The notes beneath the pieces were generated by a model. The model saw only the letters and a program-made list of their open reading frames with translations, was not told the DNA's origin and searched no databases. Position numbers and translations under genes: made by a program. This document shows positions 17,281 through 25,176 of a stretch of 64,000 nucleotides of DNA, piece by piece. The stretch is from Pseudomonas frederiksbergensis (GTDB lineage Bacteria; Pseudomonadota; Gammaproteobacteria; Pseudomonadales; Pseudomonadaceae). Each line of letters opens with the position of its first letter. Within the stretch, counting starts at the first letter, position 1. The stretch is from assembly GCF_003732665.1 (NCBI RefSeq), contig NZ_MOBP01000023.1, positions 248,001 through 312,000 of the forward strand. The letters run 5' to 3'.

Positions 17281-18024
17281 ATGAAGCGTCTGTTGTTGAT
17301 GTGGGTGGCCAGCGTGTTTGGTCTGACGGCGCAGGCCGGGCCGCAGATTAATGTCGGCACGGTGTACGACTATCTGGATGGCGATAAAAGTACGTACCTG
17401 AAGCGGGTGTTCAACAGCGGAGACAGCACCGCGTTCGTCAAGATCAACGTTTTGGAAATTCTCTACGACGCTGACGGCACGTCCCGGGAAGTGCCGATCC
17501 AGAGCACGGCGGACGGTGCTTCGCGTCAAGGCGTCATGGCCAGCCCGGCGCGATTGATCGTGCCGGCCAAAGGCATGCAGGGCACGCGTTTGCTGTTCAT
17601 GGGCGAGCGCGATACCGAGCGCTATTTTCGCGTGCGTTTTGTGCCCGTGGTGCCGGAGAAGGAAGACGACTTCGTGATCAGCACCGAAGAGCGCGACGAC
17701 TATAAAAAGAATTTGTCGGCGGGGGTCAACGTGATGACCGGGTTCGGCACGATCTTCTTTGTGCGCCCCAAGGACGCCCGTTTCGACACCGCCATCAGCG
17801 ACACCGCCAGCCGTTATGACCTGCGCAACAACGGCAACACCGTGGTCGTGGTCGACGAGTTCAAAAGCTGTTCGCTGAGCGATGAAAACGACTGCGGGCC
17901 GACCACCAAACACCATGTGCTGGCGGGCAAGTCCTTCGGTTTCGACAAGGAGAAGGGCCGTGAGTACCGCTTCATGGTGATCGAGGGCGACAGCAAGAAA
18001 GTGCTGAAGATCGCCAGTCGTTAA
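17281..18024 (+). CDS. CS1-type periplasmic fimbrial chaperone
   Basis: 247 residues with a signal peptide (MKRLLLMWVASVFGLTAQAG) and an Ig-like chaperone fold. It escorts subunits to the usher. Features include LIVPAKGMQGTRLLFMGERDTERYFRVRFVP, which matches the conserved G1-strand and FG-loop region of chaperones. An upstream ATG (17266) exists, but GAGG sits 8 bp before 17281. It lies after the tip gene rather than first in the operon, unlike the coo and cbl loci. Confidence 0.87.
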   Translation: MKRLLLMWVASVFGLTAQAGPQINVGTVYDYLDGDKSTYLKRVFNSGDSTAFVKINVLEILYDADGTSREVPIQSTADGASRQGVMASPARLIVPAKGMQGTRLLFMGERDTERYFRVRFVPVVPEKEDDFVISTEERDDYKKNLSAGVNVMTGFGTIFFVRPKDARFDTAISDTASRYDLRNNGNTVVVVDEFKSCSLSDENDCGPTTKHHVLAGKSFGFDKEKGREYRFMVIEGDSKKVLKIASR

Positions 18025-18040
18025 AGAACACCGCAATCCC

Positions 18041-18130
18041 TGTGGGAGCGAGCTTGCTCGCGATAGCGGCTTTACATTCAACAGATGTTTTGCCTGCCAA
18101 TCCGCTATCGCGAGCAAGCTCGCTCCCACA
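18041..18130. repeat. REPIN within the pilus locus
   Basis: Inverted REP pair (TGTGGGAGCGAGCTTGCTCG and complement) that separates the first pilus block from the second pilin-tip pair. It could end or stabilise the upstream transcript. Confidence 0.9.
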
Positions 18131-18181
18131 GGTTTTGCGCCATATCTGACTGGCTTTTATTGGACCTTGTGGGTAACAAAC

Positions 18182-18682
18182 ATGATCAAGCAATGCATGG
18201 TCGCCGCGCTGTTGGCTGCAACGGGGGCGGCGAGTTTCTTGGCGATAGCGGCGCGGGAGGAGCACACCTTCGAAGTCTCGGTGCTGGTGCCGACGCGCGC
18301 GTTTTACGTCATTCCCTCGGAACCTGACTGGATTCAGCGCCAGCAGATTTTGCCTTGGGATGTCGCGACTTCAAGGCTGGGCAGCCTGCGCAAATATTTT
18401 GATGTGCGGCACGACACCAGCGCCATCGAGGCGCGCCTGGAGTTGCAGCCGTACCTCTCCAATGGCCACGCGCCTGACAATATTGCGCTGCGTGTGCGCT
18501 TCAACGGCGTCGAACTGAGCCATGCCGTCGAGCCTCGGCTGGTGGTCTCCGCCGCCGACGCGGCGGTGGGGTCGCGGGTGCTGCTGGAAATCGAGCCGCA
18601 ACAGCCGCCCGGCGGTTATCGGGCCGGCGACTACTACGGCAATGTGCTGCTGTTGTTCAACGCCCGGGCGCCGGGTGGGTAA
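18182..18682 (+). CDS. CS1-type fimbrial subunit, second copy
   Basis: 166 residues with a signal peptide, HTFEVSVLVPTRAFYVIPSEPDW, and a C-terminal GGYRAGDYYGNVLLLFNARAPG that matches the PGDYTGVVAMMF region of the first pilin. It is clearly diverged from copy 1 and may be a minor or alternative subunit. A TTG at 18167 is in frame, but the ATG at 18182 starts the signal peptide. Confidence 0.85.
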   Translation: MIKQCMVAALLAATGAASFLAIAAREEHTFEVSVLVPTRAFYVIPSEPDWIQRQQILPWDVATSRLGSLRKYFDVRHDTSAIEARLELQPYLSNGHAPDNIALRVRFNGVELSHAVEPRLVVSAADAAVGSRVLLEIEPQQPPGGYRAGDYYGNVLLLFNARAPGG

Positions 18683-18704
18683 ATCACAAGGCAGGTGAAT
18701 ATTT

Positions 18705-19916
18705 ATGAAATTGTCCACAGGTGGGATGGCGCTGTTGGTCGCATTGGCCATGCCTTCGGCGCAGGCGGTGAATCAGGAAATCAGGGCGCTGTTCACGCCG
18801 GATCCGTCGCAGCCGCAAAAAAACGTATTTATCAATCAAACCCCGAGCAGCGGCTACTGCGCGACGTATCCGGATGAGTGCAGGGTAAACAACACGTTCA
18901 GTATCCGGCTGCCCATTGTTTTTGGGCCGGCCGGCCCGGTTGTGCCGCCCATGGGGATGTGGATCAAAGCGCCCGCCAACTGGCGACAACTGAACGTCAC
19001 CAACGCCGCTACCCGTGAAACCGAGATCGTTGAAGTGCGCATAACCGGGATGGGCTCCAATTACGTCCTGAGCGATACAGCCGCCAATTTGACCGGCGAG
19101 ACCGATATCCTCGAAGGACACCGCAAGCTCTGGGGCGGGCAATCCTGGGTCTATGCCCCACCGAATTGCCTGTACAGCGGCGTAGGCTCGTACACCGCCT
19201 CGACTTATCGGTTTTTCTGGAAAACCCCGGTAGAAGCCAACTGCACCAAGTTGGCGTCTTTTCGAATTCCATCGATCTCGTTCAGCACCCTGGATTTCGC
19301 CTACGAACTACGCACGCCAAACCCGCTGGGTATGTCGAGCGGGCTCTACACCGGATCGATCAACTACCAGGTTGGCCCCGGTAGGGATTTCAACATTGGC
19401 AACTTGCTGCCCGATGACAGCAACCTGACCCTGGACTTCGTCCTCGACGTGCAACACACCCTGAAAGTCGACCTGCCACCGGGCGGCAATCAGGTCATTC
19501 TGGAACCCCTGGGGGGCTGGCAGAGTTGGCTGGATCAGGGGCGCACCCCCACTCGCCTGTTGCGCGACCAGACGTTCCTGATCTCGGCGTCATCGCGATT
19601 CACGATGAAACTGGAATGCGAGCTCGATCTGGGCCAGCACTGCGGGATCATTGACCGTGAGTCCGGTTACGCAAGCCTGGTCAGAGTCAGCGCCAGCCTG
19701 CCCAACGGGCTGACGGACAGCAGCGGGCAACCGGTCACGCGACTGCTGTTGGGCCGCCAGGTATCGCGCACGTTTCAACCGGGGCATTACGTGGATCGAA
19801 AGCCGGGGACGTTGCATTTCGAAGTGCCGGAACTTGAGACTGCTTTTTTGATTCGCAACTCCAAAGGCCGGCCCTACAAAGGCAACATCACCGTGATCTG
19901 GGATTCGGAAGTCTGA
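18705..19916 (+). CDS. CfaE/CblD-family pilus tip adhesin (copy 2)
   Basis: 403 residues, paralogous to the protein encoded at 16032-17237 along its whole length (VNQEIRALFTPDPSQPQKN, SSGYCATYPDEC, PYKGNITVIWDSEV). Together with the second pilin it forms a duplicated pilin-tip pair that lacks its own usher and chaperone, so it presumably uses those upstream. Differences cluster in the receptor-binding half and the C-terminal domain. Confidence 0.9.
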   Translation: MKLSTGGMALLVALAMPSAQAVNQEIRALFTPDPSQPQKNVFINQTPSSGYCATYPDECRVNNTFSIRLPIVFGPAGPVVPPMGMWIKAPANWRQLNVTNAATRETEIVEVRITGMGSNYVLSDTAANLTGETDILEGHRKLWGGQSWVYAPPNCLYSGVGSYTASTYRFFWKTPVEANCTKLASFRIPSISFSTLDFAYELRTPNPLGMSSGLYTGSINYQVGPGRDFNIGNLLPDDSNLTLDFVLDVQHTLKVDLPPGGNQVILEPLGGWQSWLDQGRTPTRLLRDQTFLISASSRFTMKLECELDLGQHCGIIDRESGYASLVRVSASLPNGLTDSSGQPVTRLLLGRQVSRTFQPGHYVDRKPGTLHFEVPELETAFLIRNSKGRPYKGNITVIWDSEV

Positions 19917-19956
19917 TCTTTCGAGTGAGCAGGTTTTTACCGAGCCATTGAACCTA

Positions 19957-20041
19957 GCGCCGCAGCAATCTCCCGGCGGCTGTCGCGCCGGGGATTGCTG
20001 CGCCAATGCGCTGTTGTTTAATGCGGTGGCACTGGGGGTGT
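19957..20041 (+). pseudogene. C-terminal remnant of a third CS1-type pilin gene
   Basis: The frame reads APQQSPGGCRAGDCCANALLF, which aligns with EPQQPPGGYRAGDYYGNVLLLF at the end of the second pilin. Tyr-to-Cys changes and one lost codon are seen, and there is no stop where expected. No start or N-terminal part remains, and the remnant abuts the stop codon of the next, opposite gene. Confidence 0.7.
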
Positions 20042-23000
20042 TTACAGCCCGTACTTGTGCAGCAGCATTCGGCTCAGGCTGCGCGCCAACTCGAGTTTTT
20101 CGTAAGCCAGGTCAACGGAGCGTTGCGCGTATTCCTGATCGGATATCGGTGCCGGTCTGGCTGAGGGATCGTACAAGTCTTCGAGACGCTCCAATCGCTG
20201 ATTGAAGAGGCGATCATTGGCCTCGAACCGCTCAGGCCAGGCCTCACGCAGATATTGTTCCCAGAACGGTTGTTCGAGCATGCCATTGACCAGCCCGTCG
20301 CCGTTCTCTCTCTCCAGCACGGTATCGTAGGCCCGGTCGATGGCTTCCTCCGTCACGCCGGCAATCTCCCTGAAGAGCATGGAGTCCGATTGCCAGGGCA
20401 GGCCAAGGCGTTGCGCCAGAGCGGTCTGATAGGCCAGGTAAATTTCCACTTCTTCGGCCCTGCTGGGGCGCAACAGCGAATCGGCCAGGGCGATTTGGTT
20501 GACCCTGTCCAGACGTGTCGCGCCTTTGCTCAACTTGACCAACCGCAACTCCCGTTCGGCGGCGGACGTCGAGTAGGCATGCGCCTGGGACACAAGCGCC
20601 TGTACGCCCATGCGGTTGAAGATCTCGGAACTGGCGTCCTCACAGTTTTCCGGGTTCTGTGCGGTGCGGAACAGTTTTTCACGCAACGGCATGTCCATGT
20701 CCATGGCATCAATCAGTTCCCAGACGCGACGCGACAGTTGCTCTCGTACCCACCCGCCGGCCCGGTAGTCTGCGGAGGTGGTCAGGCTGTCGATCAGTAT
20801 GAAAAAGCCCTCGCTATTGGCTTCACTCATCAGGTTGTCCCAGGCTTCGGCGCGGTAATTGCCCAAACCGGGGGAGCGATTGCCCCACAGTGACGAGTCA
20901 TCATTGAGCGGCCATTTGTCCCGTGCGTTTTGCGCCAGCGGCGCGTAGAGGTTCTCGCGGGGCAAGCCCACCGAGCGGCGATACTCGTGCAAGGCATGGC
21001 GGTGGGCATCCAGTAATTTGCTGGAGTCCAGTCGCGCACGGGCGACCGTCCACGCGTTATTCGAGCCTTTGATGGCCCGGGGGATGGTTCTGATCGGGTT
21101 GCCCGACAGATCAAGGAAAAATCCCCGGGGACGAAACTTGGCCAACAGCCCCTCCGGCCAGGCGTCGATGCCCGTGTAGGACAGGTTCAGTACCTTAAGG
21201 CGTGGCATGCGCCCCACATTCGGCGCGATAACCAGCGGGTTGTATTCAAGCCGCAGGGTTTGCAGTCGGGTCAGACGACCCAGTTGCACCAAGGCCTCGT
21301 CGGTCAGGCGGATGCGGTTGTCGCTCAGGCGCAGGGTTTCAAGCGCGGGCATGTTACCGACCCCGGCCGGCAGGCCGGTCAGGCCGCAGCGTCGCGCGCT
21401 GAATTGGCGAAGCTGGGTGAAGTCCTGGAGCATCCCGTCCGAGCGTTGCGAGATCGTCATGCCATCCACATTCAACGTGGTGATCTGGTCGAGATAATCC
21501 TTGAGGTCCGGCAGTTTTTTCCACCAGCGTTCCAGGTTGTAATTGCGTAGATCGCTGGACAGATCCAGCGCATAACCGCCCGCAAAATGCGTGCTGCGTT
21601 CATCGAACACCCACGGCTTGCGCTCGAAGCATTCCACCAGGCCTTCGGCGATGTGCCTCACAGCATCGGGCGCAATGGCTGCGTCGTCAGGCAGGGTCGC
21701 CGCCATCTGATCCTTCCAGATGCCGAGCACATTGCGCAGCCTGTTCAGTGAGCGTTCGAGGGTTTTGATCACCTCTACAGCATCCGCATCAGCCGGCAGG
21801 GAGCGGGTGAAGGTCTCCACCTCCCGCTCGCTGAGATGCGGGTACAGATCCTGAACCCGTTGCTCAATGGTCTTGGCGCCTTTGGACAGCAAAGGGCCGC
21901 GCAACAACAGCATCGTCTGCCACTGCGCCACCGGCCGGATCGGCGGTTCGAGCAACGCGGTGCGACGTTCGGCCGGCACTTCGGATTTGGCTATCAGCCA
22001 TTCCTTGAACCAGGCGCCCTGGCCGAACTGGTAACCGAGTTCAACACGCGACGCTTCGGGCATGGCGCGCAGGATTGACTCGTACAGGTTGTAGGGGCCG
22101 TGCAACTTGTGATTCTCGCCGTCACGTCCCTTGTAGCGTCCGTGCTCGTCTCGCACCAGGATTTTGACGGTGCCGGCGTCATCGGCGCCGACGCTACAGC
22201 GCAACGGGCCATCGTAAGTGCCGAAACGCACTTCGATCCGCAGCCCGTTGAACGTGTCGCTGTTGAGGCGCAACACGTTCAGGGCCAGGCGCTCGGTGTC
22301 GGGGGTTATTCGGGCCTTTTCATAGAAGCCTTCGCACGCTCTGGCCGCTCGGGTTTCGAACGCGCATTCGCGGGCCAGGGCCCTGAGGCGCAGGGGAATG
22401 CGCTGCTGTTGGGCCAGTGTGTCCAGCTCGGTTTTTTCGGCGCCGGCCAGCAGCGTATCGGCGACGTCGGCAGGCAGGTCCGGGTAGGCGGTTTGCAGGC
22501 GCTGAACGTTTGCCTCGTTGCGGTATTCCCGTGCGCGGTACAGATAGTCCGACAGCTCGGGCTTGCGCTCATCCACCCGTGCGGCCAGACGATCACGCAA
22601 GGTTTGTACGCGCTGATCCATGGGCAGGTTTGCACCGAGCAGGTCGCTCAGTTTCGCGTCGTCCAGAAAGCCCACCACTCGTTCCGCAAGCTTGCCCGCC
22701 AGTACATCGCCCAGGCTGATGTTCAATGTCTGGCTGGCGGACGCCCGGGCATGGCCATAGGTGCGAAACATGCCAGTCAGGTCGGATCGCTCATACACGT
22801 TTAGCGCGTAATCCGTTGGCCAGCCGGGCAGTTCCGTCACCAGTTGTTCAAACCAGACGGAAGACGGGTCGAGCGCCGCGCCAGAGCGGATTCGTTCGCG
22901 GGCCACACCGACGTCCTTGAACGCCCTGTAGCGTGTGAGGGTGTCGTCCAGCAGCAGCGGGGGCGGGGTTTGCTCGACGTGCATCCGGCGCAACGAACCC

Positions 23001-24982
23001 TCATCGGTGCCGCTGATGTAGCGGATGTTTTCCAGTTGCTCGGCGGTGAAACCATCGGTGTGGTGGCCGAGCCGTTTCATCAGGGTTTCAGCGTCCCAGG
23101 CACGGGGATTCTCCCCTTCGAGCAGCCAGGCGCCATGGCCGTTGCTGACCACTTTCGGTGAATAGGCGTCGGCACGCCGGGGATGCAGAATGCGCTGCTC
23201 GCCGGTGTCAGGGCGTTTGTGCACCACGTAGAGACCATTTTCCAGCGGCAGGATGTGCCGGCCCTCATTAGCATGCAGGCCCGAGGCATCGGGCGTCGAA
23301 TCCGCCGCCAAGGTGATGTGACGTTGCTGATACGGGCCAAGGTCAGGGTTCCACAGCACGCTTTTGCCATCGGGCAGTTGTACCGGCGTCATGCCTTCGA
23401 TCAACGGTGACAATTTGAGTTTGAACTCGTTGCCAATGGCGCCACCGACCGCGAACACCGCCAGTTGAATCACATCGGTCACCACACCGATCACATGTTC
23501 GGCAGCCTCGACCCACAGGCCTTCGGCCAGGTCGACCACACCTTCAATCACATCGGTGGTCAGTTGATAGGCGGTGTACGCCAGCATCAACTCGCCCAGA
23601 CCGGGCACGAACGGTGTCATCACCATCAGTGCAACGTTGAAAATGTCGGAAAGGATTTTCTTGAAGTTGTCCCACCAGGCCCAGCGCGCTCGGCTGTCGG
23701 TATCGGCCGTGGAGACGGCAATCGCGCGGCCGTCGTTGAGGATCTTGTTCAGGGCTTTTTGGTACAGGTGCTCCCACAGTGGGCGCGTGATCGGCTCGAC
23801 AGAGAATTGCAGGTCGGGTTTCGACACAGGGATTTCCCGCCAGGTGGGAAGCGGATCGGCCGGTTGCCGCTCATGCCATTTCACCTGGCTCAGGCGTTGC
23901 CCCAGCCCGGCGAAAAAATGCCCGCGTTGTGGCTGGTCGACGAACTGGCTGAAGAATTGCTGATAGGTCGTGCCACTGGACGGCAACAGCGTGTTTTCAC
24001 GCAGTTGCCGTGTGATCTCGCTCATGCAGTCGGTTGCCGACGGGTATTCCTTCAACGGGTGCTCGGGGTCGTGGGGGACATACACCAGCACTCGACTGAC
24101 GCCGCGATTCTGCTCAGGGACAGGGGTAAAAACGATGATGCCGGTCAGGGTGGTGTCCATCAGGCGCAAGTCACAGGCCTGCATGACTTTGCCGTCCAGG
24201 GTCAGGTTGGTCAGGCCGTGAATAAGGCCGAGTATCAGGCTGTGGGCGTTGACGCTGATGTCTTTTTTCTTCAGTGCCAGGTGCGCGGCGGCCTTGAGCG
24301 CGGCCTTCTGGCTGAGGCTGACCCAATGCTGCAAAGCCCCGGCGGCCACGGGGCTGGCGGGCAGCAGGTAATGTTCGAGGTGGCGCTTGTAGCGGTTGCC
24401 GATATCCAGTTTGCGACACAGTGTCTGAAACTGTTTGATCGTCATTGTTTGTTTGATCGGCGTTATTTCAAAGCGCCCGTGCTGATCGGGGCGGGTAATA
24501 AACTCCGAGTCCGCTTCGAAGTGCTCGTTACGTGCAAAGTTGTGCAGTGCGGCATCCAGCAATGACACCGTTCGGGTGGTCACCCCTTGGGATGTATCAA
24601 TCACATACCACGGCTGCTCTTTGGAAATATAGAGATGCAGCCAGGTTTCCCGGACGTTCAGGTCGAGTCCGTATTGAATTCTGATCGCGGCCTTGAGCAA
24701 GGGCTCGGCAAAGGAATAAACATCCTTGAGTGACAAGAGCATCTGGTCCAGCGCGTTCTGGGTATTCCAGGCCTCTATGTTTGCGTCTTTCAGTGCCTGG
24801 CTGGCGCTGTCAAACCAAGGTTCTCGCCGCAGTCGGACATTGCCCAGCGCTTGTACTCGCTGCAACGAGGTCTGGGTAAAGCAGTCATTAATGCGGGCTT
24901 TGATAAAAGGGTAGTGCCTGCCTTTATTGTTAGATGAGTTGTCTGGATTGGCCAAGTTGTTTACTGTTTGTAACTCAAGCAT
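20042..24982 (-). CDS. Large dermonecrotic-toxin-like protein with LRR and NEL-type E3 ubiquitin ligase domain
   Basis: 1646 residues. The N-terminal and middle part (about 30-800) resembles the dermonecrotic toxin/DUF6543 region of Pseudomonas proteins, with a hydrophobic stretch at about 447-520 that could insert into membranes. Leucine-rich repeats occupy about 1165-1305 (ALETLRLSDNRIRL, RLQTLRLEYNPL, RLKVLNLSYTGI). The C-terminus (about 1340-1646) matches the NEL domain of IpaH/SspH ligases, with the catalytic CxD motif ENCEDASSE (Cys1447, Asp1449). NEL ligases ubiquitinate eukaryotic host proteins. No secretion signal peptide or type III genes are visible here. The gene stands alone between the pilus locus and a PBP gene. 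Confidence 0.82.
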   Translation of the reverse strand: MLELQTVNNLANPDNSSNNKGRHYPFIKARINDCFTQTSLQRVQALGNVRLRREPWFDSASQALKDANIEAWNTQNALDQMLLSLKDVYSFAEPLLKAAIRIQYGLDLNVRETWLHLYISKEQPWYVIDTSQGVTTRTVSLLDAALHNFARNEHFEADSEFITRPDQHGRFEITPIKQTMTIKQFQTLCRKLDIGNRYKRHLEHYLLPASPVAAGALQHWVSLSQKAALKAAAHLALKKKDISVNAHSLILGLIHGLTNLTLDGKVMQACDLRLMDTTLTGIIVFTPVPEQNRGVSRVLVYVPHDPEHPLKEYPSATDCMSEITRQLRENTLLPSSGTTYQQFFSQFVDQPQRGHFFAGLGQRLSQVKWHERQPADPLPTWREIPVSKPDLQFSVEPITRPLWEHLYQKALNKILNDGRAIAVSTADTDSRARWAWWDNFKKILSDIFNVALMVMTPFVPGLGELMLAYTAYQLTTDVIEGVVDLAEGLWVEAAEHVIGVVTDVIQLAVFAVGGAIGNEFKLKLSPLIEGMTPVQLPDGKSVLWNPDLGPYQQRHITLAADSTPDASGLHANEGRHILPLENGLYVVHKRPDTGEQRILHPRRADAYSPKVVSNGHGAWLLEGENPRAWDAETLMKRLGHHTDGFTAEQLENIRYISGTDEGSLRRMHVEQTPPPLLLDDTLTRYRAFKDVGVARERIRSGAALDPSSVWFEQLVTELPGWPTDYALNVYERSDLTGMFRTYGHARASASQTLNISLGDVLAGKLAERVVGFLDDAKLSDLLGANLPMDQRVQTLRDRLAARVDERKPELSDYLYRAREYRNEANVQRLQTAYPDLPADVADTLLAGAEKTELDTLAQQQRIPLRLRALARECAFETRAARACEGFYEKARITPDTERLALNVLRLNSDTFNGLRIEVRFGTYDGPLRCSVGADDAGTVKILVRDEHGRYKGRDGENHKLHGPYNLYESILRAMPEASRVELGYQFGQGAWFKEWLIAKSEVPAERRTALLEPPIRPVAQWQTMLLLRGPLLSKGAKTIEQRVQDLYPHLSEREVETFTRSLPADADAVEVIKTLERSLNRLRNVLGIWKDQMAATLPDDAAIAPDAVRHIAEGLVECFERKPWVFDERSTHFAGGYALDLSSDLRNYNLERWWKKLPDLKDYLDQITTLNVDGMTISQRSDGMLQDFTQLRQFSARRCGLTGLPAGVGNMPALETLRLSDNRIRLTDEALVQLGRLTRLQTLRLEYNPLVIAPNVGRMPRLKVLNLSYTGIDAWPEGLLAKFRPRGFFLDLSGNPIRTIPRAIKGSNNAWTVARARLDSSKLLDAHRHALHEYRRSVGLPRENLYAPLAQNARDKWPLNDDSSLWGNRSPGLGNYRAEAWDNLMSEANSEGFFILIDSLTTSADYRAGGWVREQLSRRVWELIDAMDMDMPLREKLFRTAQNPENCEDASSEIFNRMGVQALVSQAHAYSTSAAERELRLVKLSKGATRLDRVNQIALADSLLRPSRAEEVEIYLAYQTALAQRLGLPWQSDSMLFREIAGVTEEAIDRAYDTVLERENGDGLVNGMLEQPFWEQYLREAWPERFEANDRLFNQRLERLEDLYDPSARPAPISDQEYAQRSVDLAYEKLELARSLSRMLLHKYGL

Positions 24983-25176
24983 GGTGAATAGTCTTCACGT
25001 TATGGGAAGGCTCTAAGCTAACCATTGACGTAAAGAATAAAAGTTCAAAACTCTGTTTCTAGAGGCCGGCTAATCGTCTGTTATTGATTGAAAATCGCAA
25101 TGTCGAAAATATTTAAATACCACCATTGTTGTAGTTCTTTTTTCGCTGTAGGAAAACGCTACGGCGATACTCGGCA

